DNA of 64,000 nucleotides, from positions 62,001 through 126,000 of the forward strand of contig NZ_PUEJ01000013.1 in NCBI RefSeq assembly GCF_002982075.1, in the 5' to 3' direction. A program made the position numbers and the translations under genes. Numbering within the stretch: position 1 is the first letter of the stretch; every line of letters begins with the position of its first letter. A model generated the notes under the pieces. That model made no database searches. It was not told where the DNA came from and was given only the letters and a program-made list of their open reading frames with translations. Source of the stretch: Labrys okinawensis (lineage in GTDB: Bacteria > Pseudomonadota > Alphaproteobacteria > Rhizobiales > Labraceae). Positions 17,211-26,617 of the stretch are shown here, one piece after another.

Positions 17211-17680
17211 CCTATGCCGACCTGCTCCTCTGGCTCCATGTGATCGGCGCCGCCGTGCTGCTGGGCACCGGGGCCGGCATCGCCTTTTTCATGCTCGTCG
17301 CCCATCGCACCGATGACGCCCGGCTGATCGCCCACGTCGCCGGCACCGTCGTCACGGCGGACCTCCTGTTCACCGCCACCGCTGTCGTGCTGCAGCCCCT
17401 CACCGGTGCCCTGCTGGCGCAGGAGATCGGCTGGCCGCTGAGCTCGCCATGGATCCTGCTGTCGCTGGGCCTGTATGTCTTCACCGGCCTGTTCTGGCTG
17501 CCCGTCGTCGTCATCCAGGTGAAGATGCGCGATCTCGCCAGGAAGGCCGTGCAGGAGAATTCCGCCCTTCCACCAAACTATTACCGGCTTTTCCGCATCT
17601 GGTTTGCCTGCGGTTTTCCGGCCTTCGTCGCCGTGCTCGCCATTTTCTGGCTGATGCTGACCAAGCCGCAATTCGGATAA
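17207..17680 (+). CDS. DUF2269 integral membrane protein
   Basis: A 157-residue protein with four predicted membrane helices, opening with LLLWLHVIGAAVLLGTGAG, which carries the conserved HVIGA of the family. It starts inside the stop codon of the SDR-DoxX fusion, so the two are translated together. The biochemical role of DUF2269 is not known. Its stop codon is directly followed by the mosaic repeat at 17679-17779. Confidence 0.88.
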   Translation: MTYADLLLWLHVIGAAVLLGTGAGIAFFMLVAHRTDDARLIAHVAGTVVTADLLFTATAVVLQPLTGALLAQEIGWPLSSPWILLSLGLYVFTGLFWLPVVVIQVKMRDLARKAVQENSALPPNYYRLFRIWFACGFPAFVAVLAIFWLMLTKPQFG

Positions 17681-17779
17681 AGCGTTTTGCGATTTGGTGG
17701 AACCACCAAGAATCGCAAAGACGCGCCGGAACAAGGAGCTCGAGAAAATGAGCGTTCACGCTTGAACACACTTTGCTCT
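17679..17779 (+). repeat. RIME-like intergenic mosaic repeat, copy 1
   Basis: About 100 bases with two hairpins. The left stem is TTTGCGATT with AATCGCAAA; the right begins GCGTTCA. The middle contains ACGCGCCGGAACAAGGAGCT. It starts on the last bases of the DUF2269 stop codon. Three further copies lie at 40359-40461, 46195-46299 and 59488-59587. Confidence 0.85.
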
Positions 17780-17864
17780 GGAGCAAGCGCAGCTTGCTTG
17801 TTCGCAATCCAGCGCCGACCTATACCCTCAACTTCGAATGCAGCCATCCAAGTGTGGAGGGACC

Positions 17865-18776
17865 ATGCGTATCCTTGTTGTCGGCGCTGGAGCGACGGGT
17901 GGCTATTTTGGCGGCCGGCTGATGCAGGCGGGCCGTGACGTGACCTTCCTGGTTCGCCCCGCACGAGCGGAAAAGCTGCGGACGGAAGGCCTCCGGATCG
18001 TCAGCCCGTTCGGCAATGCCGAACTGGCACCGAAGCTGGTCACCACCGGCGACATTGCTGAGACCTACGACCTCGTGCTGCTCACCGTGAAGGCCTATGG
18101 CCTCGAGGCCGCGCTTGACGACATCGCGCCCGCCATCGCTTCCGAGACGATGATCCTGCCGGTGCTCAACGGCATGCGGCATGTCGATGTCATCAAGGCC
18201 CGCTTCGGCGAGAAAGCCCTCCTCGGCGGCGTCTGCCTGATCGCCGCCACCATCGACGGCGAAGAGCGCATCGTACAGCTCACGCCCATGCACAACCTCA
18301 TCTATGGCGAGATGAGCGGCGAGCGGTCCGAGCGTATCAAGGCCCTCGATGCGACCATGCAGGGCGCCGGCTTCAACGCCAAGCTCTCCGACGACATCGA
18401 GCGCGACATGTGGGGCAAATGGATCACTCTCGCCAGCCTCGGCGGCATCTGCTGCCTGATGCGCGGCTCGGTCGGCGAGATCGAAGCCGCTCCGGGCGGC
18501 CTTGCCTTCGTGTTGCGCTTCTTCGACGAGGTGGTGAGCGTGGTGAAAGCCGTGGGGAAACTGCCTGGCGCGCCCATCCTCGACATGGCCCGCGCCATGC
18601 TCACCCAGAAAGGCTCGGCCATGGCCTCCTCCATGTATCGGGACCTGCAGAAAGGCGCGCCGATCGAAGCGGATCAGATCATCGGCGACCTGCTGACGCG
18701 GGCACAGGAAGCAGGAATAGAAACGCCTTTGTTGTCAGCGGCCTATACAAATCTGGCAATCTACCAGGCAAGATGA
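17865..18776 (+). CDS. Ketopantoate reductase-family (PanE/ApbA) protein
   Basis: About 303 residues. The N-terminal Rossmann domain carries GAGATGGYFGGRL for NADP binding and LLTVKAYGLEAAL. The C-terminal helical domain has WGKWITLASLGGICCLMRG, where the conserved Lys of the family sits, and MYRDLQKGAPIEADQIIGDL. Family members reduce 2-ketopantoate to pantoate in CoA biosynthesis, but many paralogues have other alpha-keto substrates, and no other pantothenate gene is nearby. The ATG at 17865 has GGAGGG upstream; a frame start 27 bases earlier lacks it. Confidence 0.9.
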   Translation: MRILVVGAGATGGYFGGRLMQAGRDVTFLVRPARAEKLRTEGLRIVSPFGNAELAPKLVTTGDIAETYDLVLLTVKAYGLEAALDDIAPAIASETMILPVLNGMRHVDVIKARFGEKALLGGVCLIAATIDGEERIVQLTPMHNLIYGEMSGERSERIKALDATMQGAGFNAKLSDDIERDMWGKWITLASLGGICCLMRGSVGEIEAAPGGLAFVLRFFDEVVSVVKAVGKLPGAPILDMARAMLTQKGSAMASSMYRDLQKGAPIEADQIIGDLLTRAQEAGIETPLLSAAYTNLAIYQAR

Positions 18777-19151
18777 AGTGAAACCCGGAAAGCTGTCCGC
18801 GCGTGAACGACCGGCTCGATGGCCCGCGCTGGGTGAGCATGAGCCTCGATTGAGCCCGCGATGGCGGATCTGCCGCCGCAGTGCTCCGTGCCGCCGCGCC
18901 CCACAGCGAGTTGTCCTGCAAAATCGCGGCTGAGGATGGCCATGTGAACACTCACGCTGACAAAAAGCTAACAAAATCATTCGTTTCTGCGCGGAAGGCG
19001 AAGCAGCTTCACAGCGGCTGCCCGAGAAAACCGACTACCTTAGCAGCAGACCCATAAATCAAAAATATAATAAATATCAACACGTTAAGGCATTATTTCA
19101 AACAAGCGACCTCATTGAGGCACAGGCTAATGTCCGTGGGCCAGGCCGCAC
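18777..19151. other. Non-coding gap between convergent genes
   Basis: 375 bases between the ketopantoate reductase-like gene and the NrsF-like gene, whose ends face each other. The right part (19040-19110) is AT-rich. Short frames are present but none is convincing, and no strong hairpin was seen. Confidence 0.5.
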
Positions 19152-19787
19152 TCACCAGCGCAACAGGCGACGGCCGGCGACATATCCCGCGACAGTGACG
19201 AGACCTGCCGCCAGGCTGTACCAGGTGGCTACGAAGAGCGGGCTGTCGTCCACGCAATGGCTGGCATAGAGCGTCGCGGCAATGCCGCTGGCGGCCAGAC
19301 CGGCCACCGCCCCCGCCCTGCCGGGGTTCTCGGGAGCGCCTTGGCGCAGGGCATAGAGCATGCAGGCCAGCGGCCCCAGCGCCAGCAAAGGTATCAGCAT
19401 CAGGCAATAGCGGGCATTCACGCCCACCCAGCGCGTTCCCCAGGTCGCGGACGGCATGACCACCAATTCCACCACGACCGCGCCGATCAGGAGCAAGGGA
19501 GCAATCACCAGGGCAAGGCGCCATCCGCCGGATCGTGCACCCGGCCTGACCAGGCGCAGAATCAGGCCGCAGGCTGAAACAGCCAGGGACGCCGTCACAA
19601 CGAATTTGAACAGGAAGCGCCAGGTCTCGGCCGCCGCCGCGATATCGGGACGGGGCCGGAATCCCACGAAGAAAATTACGGCCGACAAGGCCGTGCCGAC
19701 GATCACCGCCAGTCCGAAAGCCCTGCCGAGGGACCATCCGACCGGCGCGTCCTCGGAAATGGCATTGATGAGATCGTCGGTCTTCAC
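19152..19787 (-). CDS. NrsF-like (DUF1109) negative regulator of an ECF sigma factor
   Basis: A 211-residue membrane protein with about six helices, opening with the cytoplasmic segment MKTDDLINAISED typical of DUF1109/NrsF proteins. NrsF of Caulobacter holds the ECF sigma factor SigF inactive at the membrane until metal or oxidative stress. Two Cys in the predicted membrane part (SACGL, ASHCVDD) could serve sensing. The gene overlaps the sigma-factor gene by 4 bases, as expected for a sigma/anti-sigma pair. Confidence 0.9.
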   Translation of the reverse strand: MKTDDLINAISEDAPVGWSLGRAFGLAVIVGTALSAVIFFVGFRPRPDIAAAAETWRFLFKFVVTASLAVSACGLILRLVRPGARSGGWRLALVIAPLLLIGAVVVELVVMPSATWGTRWVGVNARYCLMLIPLLALGPLACMLYALRQGAPENPGRAGAVAGLAASGIAATLYASHCVDDSPLFVATWYSLAAGLVTVAGYVAGRRLLRW

Positions 19788-20341
19788 GGCTTCTCACTCC
19801 GATAGAGCGCTGCGAGCTTCTTGAGGCCCCGATGCAGGGCGACTCGAACGGCCACCTCGGTCATGGACAGCCGGCCGGCCATCTCCCGGATGCTGACGCC
19901 ACCGAGGGAGATAGCCTCCACGATGTCCCGTTGCGGCGGTTTCAGATGCGCCAACATTTTCTCCGCCTCATGCTGCGACAGTCCGGATGCCGGCTCCTCC
20001 GCTTCGAGAACCTCGATCACGTCCTCGATCGGCACCATCACCTGCCGCCCCCGGCGGCGCATGGTATCGATCATCTTGTTGCGCACGATCGCCGACAGCC
20101 AGGGACCGAGCGGGCGCGAGGAATCCCAGGTTCCGCGCTTGAGGTGAATGGCGAGCAGCACTTCCTGAACGACATCCTCGATTTCCGCCGGCGGCGCGCC
20201 GAAGCGCTCGCAATAGCGGCGCGCCGTGCCGCGCAGATAAGGGATCACCGCCTGCAGGAACCGCCGATAGGCCGGTGCATCTCCGGCGATCGACTGCCGC
20301 AACCATGCCGCCCACTCCTCTTCGCGCATGGAATTATGCAC
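19784..20341 (-). CDS. ECF-type RNA polymerase sigma factor (SigF-like)
   Basis: A 185-residue ECF sigma factor. Region 2 includes IEDVVQEVLLAIHLKRGTWD and AIVRNKMIDTMRRRGR; region 4 includes LKPPQRDIVEAISLGGVSIR and TEVAVRVALHRGLKKL. The start may be GTG 20341 or the ATG 12 bases later. It is coupled to an NrsF-like regulator, so it probably governs a small stress regulon and its own operon. Targets are not visible in the window. Confidence 0.92.
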   Translation of the reverse strand: MHNSMREEEWAAWLRQSIAGDAPAYRRFLQAVIPYLRGTARRYCERFGAPPAEIEDVVQEVLLAIHLKRGTWDSSRPLGPWLSAIVRNKMIDTMRRRGRQVMVPIEDVIEVLEAEEPASGLSQHEAEKMLAHLKPPQRDIVEAISLGGVSIREMAGRLSMTEVAVRVALHRGLKKLAALYRSEKP

Positions 20342-20397
20342 GAGCCACCCTCTCTACGGCCGCTCTCACGGCTTTGTTACCGAATGACGGCACCGAC

Positions 20398-21663
20398 TCA
20401 CTGAGCCGCTGTCGCCTCGGCATAATCGTCCAGCACCGCGCGTATGGCCAGAGACAGGCAGGCCGCCATGTCGAGCCGGCCCGCATGCTCCGCCGCGGCC
20501 GGCAGGAACTGGTGTACCAAAGTGGGTGGCAAGGTGCGTCCAGAGAGCGCCTGCGCCAGGCGCGCGACGGCGCCTGCCGCGGCCGGATGCGGCCAGTAGT
20601 AGCGGATGCGGTCGCTATAGCTGTAGTGGCGCAGCACATGCTGGCTGGCGGCATCGCCCTGATAATAGCGCTGCCAGTAGCCGGGTTCGGCCAGCATCAG
20701 GGCCTCCATCGCCTTGGCCAGCGGGCGCTCGCCATAGGAGGCATCGAGTTCCCCGGCGATGAGATCGAGGCCGTAGAGCGCCTCGCGCCAAGCAAAGGTC
20801 AGACCAGGCCCGACCTTGAGGATGGCAAAGCCGTCGGCTACCAGCCTCGCCAGCTTCTCCCGCGGCTGGTAGTCGGTGGAATGGGCCTCGAACACTAGAG
20901 AGGGTTCGTCGCCCAGCACGCCGACGAGATCGCGGGCCTTTTCGGGCTGGTAGACCACCACGTCTTCATGCCCGAACTCGACACCGGGTTGCACAACCAG
21001 GCCGATCACACGTTCCAGCGCCGCCTCGACGCCCTGCTGGCGAAACACGGTCCGGTGGGTTTCGATAGTCTGGCGCGCCGCGGACGCGGCCGTCGGCTGC
21101 AAGCCGTCGAGCGCGTGCCAGGCGCCCCCCGGCACAGGCACCTCGGTGCCGATGATATAGACCGGCAGGGGCAGGCCGTTGTCGCGGGCGGTCTGCTCCG
21201 CGACCTTGGTCAGGCGGGCGGCACGCCTTGCCGTGGTCTCGTCGTCGAGCGCCTCGGGCTCGCCCTTGCAGCCCATGCTGGCATCGAGATGGATCTTGCC
21301 GAACCCTGCCGCGACATAGGCCGCCATCATGGCCTCGGCCTTGGCCATCGCCTCCTCCGCCTCGAGATGGCGCCAAGGATTGGGGCCGAGATGGTCACCG
21401 CCAAGGATCAATCCGGCGGTTTCGTAACCGGCCACTTCAGCCTTCTCGAATACGAAACGCCTGAAATCGGCCGGGGTCATGCCGGTATAGCCGCCCTCCT
21501 GGTTCACCTGATTGCAGGTCGCTTCGATCAGGACCTCCCGCCCGCGTTTGCGGCCATGCGCCAGCGTCGTCCCGATCACGTCCGGATGGGCAGAGCAGAT
21601 GGACGCGATACCCCGCGATTGTCCAGAGCGCCGCGCGGGGGCGAGGTCGAGAAGCGTGGTCAT
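20398..21663 (-). CDS. D-tagatose-1,6-bisphosphate aldolase subunit GatZ/KbaZ-like
   Basis: A 421-residue protein matching the GatZ/KbaZ family in length and in motifs such as EATCNQVNQEGGYTGM, GGDHLGPNPW and FEAHSTDYQP. In enteric bacteria this subunit supports the class II aldolase GatY/KbaY in galactitol or N-acetylgalactosamine breakdown. No GatY/KbaY partner is in the window, so it may act alone or with an enzyme elsewhere. It lies just downstream of a LacI gene on the same strand and beside a sugar ABC importer, which suggests a hexitol or ketohexose pathway. Confidence 0.9.
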   Translation of the reverse strand: MTTLLDLAPARRSGQSRGIASICSAHPDVIGTTLAHGRKRGREVLIEATCNQVNQEGGYTGMTPADFRRFVFEKAEVAGYETAGLILGGDHLGPNPWRHLEAEEAMAKAEAMMAAYVAAGFGKIHLDASMGCKGEPEALDDETTARRAARLTKVAEQTARDNGLPLPVYIIGTEVPVPGGAWHALDGLQPTAASAARQTIETHRTVFRQQGVEAALERVIGLVVQPGVEFGHEDVVVYQPEKARDLVGVLGDEPSLVFEAHSTDYQPREKLARLVADGFAILKVGPGLTFAWREALYGLDLIAGELDASYGERPLAKAMEALMLAEPGYWQRYYQGDAASQHVLRHYSYSDRIRYYWPHPAAAGAVARLAQALSGRTLPPTLVHQFLPAAAEHAGRLDMAACLSLAIRAVLDDYAEATAAQ

Positions 21664-21692
21664 GTCGAGTCTCCGTGAACGATGGATCGCGA

Positions 21693-22715
21693 TCAGGCCG
21701 AGGCCCGCATCATCAGTTGGGCTTCGAGCCGCAATTGCTGCTGCCCCTGCAGAGATTCCCCGCCCTCGACCTGGGCGAGCAGCAGCTCGACGCCGAGATT
21801 GCCGAGGCGAAAGAAATCCTGCGCCACCGTGGTCAAGGGCGGGCAGCCGAAGCGGCTATAGGGCTGGTCGTCATGACCGGCGACGCGCAGGCGGCAATCG
21901 GCCTCACGCCCGACTTTCAGGCCGCGCTGGAAGGCGGCGGCCATCACCCCTACGGCGATGCGGTCATTGGCGCACAGCACCGTCGAGGTCGGAAACCCGG
22001 CCCCGTCGATCACCTGCAGCGCCTCTGCATAGGCGATTTCCTCGAAACGCCAGTCCGGCCTGCCAGCCACGGTGATGATCTCGGGCTGGAAGCCGAGCCG
22101 CTCCATGGCCTGGACATAGGCGTTACGGCGTTCGGCGGCATTGTGATTGACCGCCGGCATTTCGAAGAAGCTGGGCGGCGTCCCCGTGCGGCAGAGATAA
22201 TCGGTGATCAGGCCGATGCTCTGCTCGTTGTCGGTGCCGACGAAGGGGGAGCCGTCCTGCAGCGAGGAATCGAGATAAACGACAGGAATATGGGCGCGCA
22301 GGGTCTCCATCCGCGTCGCGTCGGTATAGGCGCCGAGGGGAGCGATGATCGCTCCGGCGATCTTGAGCGACAGCAGCGTCTCCACCGAGCGCGCCTCATG
22401 CAGGGCATCCCCGCGCGACGACAGCACCAGGACGAAATAACCGTCCTGCGCACAGCGCCGCTCGATATGGCGCACCATCTCAGAATAGAACATGTCCGAG
22501 GTGTCGGGCACGATCACGCCGATGATCTTGGGACGTTTTCGGTTGAGGTTCACCGCAAACAGGTTCGGCCGGTAGTCATATTTGGCCAGCGCCCGTTCGA
22601 TACGGATTCGGGTCGATTTGCGTACGCTGCCGGGATCGTTGAAATATTTCGAGACCGTCGGCCGCGAGATCCCGCTGAGTTCGGCGAACTCGGCCATGTT
22701 CCTGATCTTTCGCAC
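21693..22715 (-). CDS. LacI-family sugar-responsive regulator
   Basis: A 340-residue repressor: an N-terminal LacI helix-turn-helix (MAEFAELSGISRPTVSKYFN), a hinge (NLFAVNLNRKRPKIIGVIVPD) and a periplasmic-binding-like effector domain. The start is GTG 22715, preceded by GGAGGGGGAG; ATG 22697 is an alternative. It is divergent from the ABC importer operon and 29 bases upstream of the GatZ-like gene. The two inverted repeats at 22754-22794 in the divergent promoter are its probable operators. The inducer is likely the imported sugar or its phosphate. Confidence 0.92.
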   Translation of the reverse strand: MRKIRNMAEFAELSGISRPTVSKYFNDPGSVRKSTRIRIERALAKYDYRPNLFAVNLNRKRPKIIGVIVPDTSDMFYSEMVRHIERRCAQDGYFVLVLSSRGDALHEARSVETLLSLKIAGAIIAPLGAYTDATRMETLRAHIPVVYLDSSLQDGSPFVGTDNEQSIGLITDYLCRTGTPPSFFEMPAVNHNAAERRNAYVQAMERLGFQPEIITVAGRPDWRFEEIAYAEALQVIDGAGFPTSTVLCANDRIAVGVMAAAFQRGLKVGREADCRLRVAGHDDQPYSRFGCPPLTTVAQDFFRLGNLGVELLLAQVEGGESLQGQQQLRLEAQLMMRASA

Positions 22716-23155
22716 CGCCCTGCTGCTCCCCCTCCGCTCGATCGTTCTTATTTTTTACATGAGTAAACAATATTATTTTTTACACGTCGTAAAATTCCAT
22801 CGTAGGATTTCTGTTTTCTTTGATCCAAAATAAAAAATTATTATTTATTTTCAATTGGTTGGCTTACATTCCTTACGACCAGACAGGATGTATTTTGTCA
22901 ATTTTATCACGCGCAATATCTTTAATTGACGCCTACGGGGCGAAACCATAGTCTGACAATTCACAAAAGACAAAAACAAATTCAGGGAGGGAGACGGCTC
23001 CGCAGGCGCAATCGCACCTGCAGCGCCCGGCCATTCTCGGCATCCTTTCCTCAACTCGATCGGCGGGTCTGCCCGCCGTAGCCGGCTGGATACCTCGCGT
23101 CAGAGGAGGGTCCCTGCCGGAGGGATCGACCACTTCGTCAAACCGAGGAAACGAC
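22716..23155. other. Divergent promoter region of the lacI-gatZ and sugar ABC operons
   Basis: 440 bases, strikingly AT-rich from about 22740 to 22990 compared with the flanks. It contains two operator-like dyads and should hold both divergent promoters. The stretch from about 22990 to 23150 is GC-rich leader without a recognised gene. Confidence 0.6.
22754..22794. promoter_or_regulatory. Tandem operator-like dyads, probable LacI-family sites
   Basis: TTTAC-atga-GTAAA at 22754-22767 and TTTTAC-acgtc-GTAAAA at 22778-22794. The same half-site occurs in both, with centres about 26 bases apart, close to two and a half helical turns. They lie 40 to 80 bases upstream of the regulator start. Confidence 0.6.
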
Positions 23156-24133
23156 ATGAGGAAACTGCTTACGGCCCTCGCGGCTGTCGCCATCGGGGCC
23201 AGCGTGCTCGCCGCTCCGGCGCAGGCCCAGGACAAGAAATACACCATCGCCCTCATTCCGGGCCTGACCACCGACGCCTTCTACATATCGATGCGCAAGG
23301 GCGCCGAGGCCGCCGCCAAGGTGGTGGGAGCAGAACTCGTGTTCCAGGGCGCGCCCGATTTCAATCCGGTAACGCAGACACCGGTGCTCGACGCCGTCAT
23401 CGCACGCAAGCCCGACGCCATCCTGATCGCGCCGACGGACAAGGTCCAGCTCGTCCAGCCCCTGAAGAAGGCCGCCGACGCGGGCATTCCGGTGATCACC
23501 GTCGATACCTTCATCGGCACCGGCAAGTACCAGACCGGTGCGGGTGACGCCGACTTTCCGCTCTCCTATGTCGCCTCGGACAATATACTGGGCGGCCGCA
23601 TCGCGGCCCGTGCCCTCGCCAAGGCCATCGGCGAGAAGGGCAAGGTCTATGTCTCCAACGTGAAGCCGGGCATCTCGACCACCGACCAGCGCGAGGAAGG
23701 CTTCAAGGATGAGATGAAGAACTACCCCAACGTCACTGTCCTTGAAACGCAATTCAACGACAACGACGCCAACAAGGCCGCCTCGCAGATGCAGTCGGTG
23801 TTCGCCCGCAATCCCGATCTTGCCGGCGTCTTCGGCGCCAATCTGTTCTCCGCGCTGGGCGCCGCCAACGGCGTGCAGCAGGCCGGCCAGAGCGGCAAGG
23901 TCCGCGTCGCCGCCTTCGACGCCCCGGCCTCGATCGTCGACAATATCAAGTCGGGCCTGGTTGATATCGCCATCGCCCAGCATCCGGCCGAGATCGGCTA
24001 TTTCGGCGTGCTTTCCGCCTATGCCCATCTCACCGGCCAGTCGATCCCTGCCTCGATCGGCACGGGCTTCACCGTGATGGACAAGTCCAACGTCGACAAG
24101 CCGGAAGTCGCTGCCTTCATCTACAAGGAATGA
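23156..24133 (+). CDS. Sugar ABC transporter substrate-binding protein
   Basis: A 325-residue periplasmic protein of the ribose/galactose binding family (type I PBP). A Sec signal peptide ends near APAQAQ at residue 25. The mature part begins KKYTIALIPGLTTDAFY. Later segments such as DAILIAPTDK, GIPVITVDTFI and VRVAAFDAPASIV are typical of the fold. It is the first gene of the importer operon and is followed by an intercistronic hairpin, a common way of making more binding protein than permease. The ligand is not known, but the neighbouring GatZ-like and LacI genes favour a hexose or polyol. Confidence 0.92.
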   Translation: MRKLLTALAAVAIGASVLAAPAQAQDKKYTIALIPGLTTDAFYISMRKGAEAAAKVVGAELVFQGAPDFNPVTQTPVLDAVIARKPDAILIAPTDKVQLVQPLKKAADAGIPVITVDTFIGTGKYQTGAGDADFPLSYVASDNILGGRIAARALAKAIGEKGKVYVSNVKPGISTTDQREEGFKDEMKNYPNVTVLETQFNDNDANKAASQMQSVFARNPDLAGVFGANLFSALGAANGVQQAGQSGKVRVAAFDAPASIVDNIKSGLVDIAIAQHPAEIGYFGVLSAYAHLTGQSIPASIGTGFTVMDKSNVDKPEVAAFIYKE

Positions 24134-24151
24134 GGCTTTCCCTGCATCTGC

Positions 24152-24198
24152 GCCGCCGGGGATCCTGGAGCAAAATGCTCCGGCCCGGCGGCCTCTTT
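24152..24198 (+). terminator. Intercistronic hairpin between binding-protein and permease genes
   Basis: An outer stem GCCGCCGGG (24152-24160) pairs with CCCGGCGGC (24184-24192). An inner stem GGAGCA (24167-24172) pairs with TGCTCC (24176-24181). CTCTTTAT follows. It may act as partial terminator or as mRNA stabiliser for the upstream gene. Confidence 0.6.
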
Positions 24199-24221
24199 AT
24201 GTCCCCTGAACGGAGCGCCTG

Positions 24222-25255
24222 ATGTCGGCAGCCCAATCTTCCCTCAGCCGGGCGCAGCCCGCGGCAGGACCCCATCCCATCCTTCTGCGCATCGCGGAGC
24301 TCAGGGCCTGGCTCTTCCTGGTCCTGCTCCTGGTCTTTTTCGAGTGCTGGGCCCGCATCGCCTATGGCTCGACCTTCGTATTCTCGGTCCCTACCCTGCA
24401 GTCGATCTCGATCTATGCCGTCGCGCCGCTCCTGCTGGCGCTCGGCTCGACCTTCGTGATCATCTCGGGCGGCATCGACCTGTCGATCGGCTTCATCATG
24501 GGGCTGTCGGCGGTGGTGGCGGCCCATACGGCCAATCTGATGGGCACCTCCATGCCGCCCTTCCCCGCCATGCTGGTCGGCATCGCGGCCGGCGTCGCCG
24601 TAGCGACCATCCCCGGCTATATCAACGGCCTCCTGATCTCGAAACTCCGGGTGCCTCCCTTCATCGGCACGCTGGGCATGTATGGCGTGGCGCGCGGCAT
24701 CGCCTATCTGCTGGCCGGCGGCACCACCGTCCCAGTTTCGAACGGCTGGTTCGCGGCGCTCGGCAATGGCCGCTTCTACGGCGTGCCCGTGGTGGTGATC
24801 GTGGCAGCGCTCTTCCTGATCCTGATGCACTATCTGCTCTCGCAGACGCGCTTCGGCCAGCACACCTACGCCATCGGCGCCAGCGAGCAGGCCGCGCTTC
24901 GCGCCGGCATCAATGTCAGCCGCCACACCCGCAAACTCTATGTGCTGTCGGCCGTCTGCGCCGGCATCGGCGGCGTGCTCTATGCGGCCCGCTTTACCGC
25001 CGGCGCCGCCCAGGCCGGCGAGCCTCTCCTGCTCGATTCGATCGCCGCCGTGGTGATCGGCGGCGCCAGCCTGTTCGGCGGTTCGGGCTCGATCTCGGGC
25101 ACGCTGGCCGGCGCCCTCGTCATCGCCGTCATCCAGTTCGGCCTCGTCTACATCAATGTCGAACCCTTCTGGCAGTTCGTGTCGGTGGGCGTCGTCATCA
25201 TCGTTTCCGTGCTGGTCGACCAGGCCCAGCGCAGCATCGCCGGAGGCCGCCGTTC

Positions 25256-25259
<4 letters not shown>
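24222..25259 (+). CDS. Sugar ABC transporter permease (RbsC family)
   Basis: A 345-residue inner-membrane permease with about eight to ten helices. The conserved family stretch STFVIISGGIDLSIGFIMGL and the late glycine-rich segment IGGASLFGGSGSISGTLAGA are clear. It pairs with the binding protein upstream and the ATPase downstream, whose ATG overlaps its TGA. Confidence 0.92.
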
Positions 25260-25999
<740 letters not shown>

Positions 26000-26024
26000 G
26001 AAGTGCTAGGAAACAACTGAAGCG

Positions 26025-26058
26025 CGACCTTTGTCATGCCCTGCAACGACAAAGGTCG
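26025..26058. terminator. Inverted repeat after the ABC operon
   Basis: CGACCTTTGTC (26025-26035) and GACAAAGGTCG (26048-26058) form an exact 11-bp stem around a 12-base loop. There is no T-run. The stem matches the outer ends of the longer repeat at 49805-49897 (TTTGTCAT and ATGACAAAGGTCG), so it may be an internally deleted copy of that family acting as a terminator. Confidence 0.5.
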
Positions 26059-26137
26059 AGCCAATTCGATTGGTTTATCTGCCGACGAGAATGTGAACAG
26101 GCCCGGGCTTCTCAATTGCGGGGGGGCATGAGATGAA

Positions 26138-26500
26138 ATGCTGGTGACCCGCTGGCTTCTCATATCCCGCCTGCTCTCGATCTTCATGATCGTGAGCCTG
26201 CTGATTGCTCCCATGGCGCCTTTCTCGGCAGCCGTGGCGGCCATGCCTATGCCGGCGGCTGACCAGGCAACCATGGCTGCCGACATGCCGTGCTGCCCCA
26301 AGGGCAAGCCCTCGCTCCCCGGGGGGCAGAAATCCTGTCCCGTCGCTCTGGTCTGCCTGGCCAAATGCACGGCTGGCGACCCGATCGCCGGATTGATCGT
26401 GGCGCCTGCCTTCGAAACCGGCACGCTCGCTTTCTTCGGCAATGATCGCGACAAGACACCTTTCGTGACGGCGCCGCCGGACCGACCTCCCCGCCTCTGA
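26138..26500 (+). CDS. Cys/Met-rich small exported protein of the metal-efflux operon
   Basis: A 120-residue protein with a hydrophobic N-terminal segment (LLSIFMIVSLLIAPMAPF) that could be a signal or anchor. A stretch rich in Met and Cys follows (AAMPMPAADQ, MAADMPCCPKG, CPVALVCLAKC). This spacing suggests metal binding in the periplasm, but no known domain is recognised. It lies 117 bases upstream of the FixH-family gene and the CusBA-like genes in the same direction, so it is probably co-transcribed with them. Confidence 0.65.
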   Translation: MLVTRWLLISRLLSIFMIVSLLIAPMAPFSAAVAAMPMPAADQATMAADMPCCPKGKPSLPGGQKSCPVALVCLAKCTAGDPIAGLIVAPAFETGTLAFFGNDRDKTPFVTAPPDRPPRL

Positions 26501-26617
26501 ATTCATCCATGGCTCCGCTGGAGCCACTCGTCGCACAGCGTCCGGAGGACGCCGTTGCCCAACCACCGGCGTTTTTAGGACGCCGGTGGATCTGGACGAA
26601 TTTGGAAGCATCGCAAC

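Noticed and set aside
24344-25255. A 300-residue N-terminal domain on the ABC ATPase frame
   Set aside because: Low-complexity Arg/Gly-rich translation in the shadow of the permease. The ATPase starts at the ATGA overlap at 25256.
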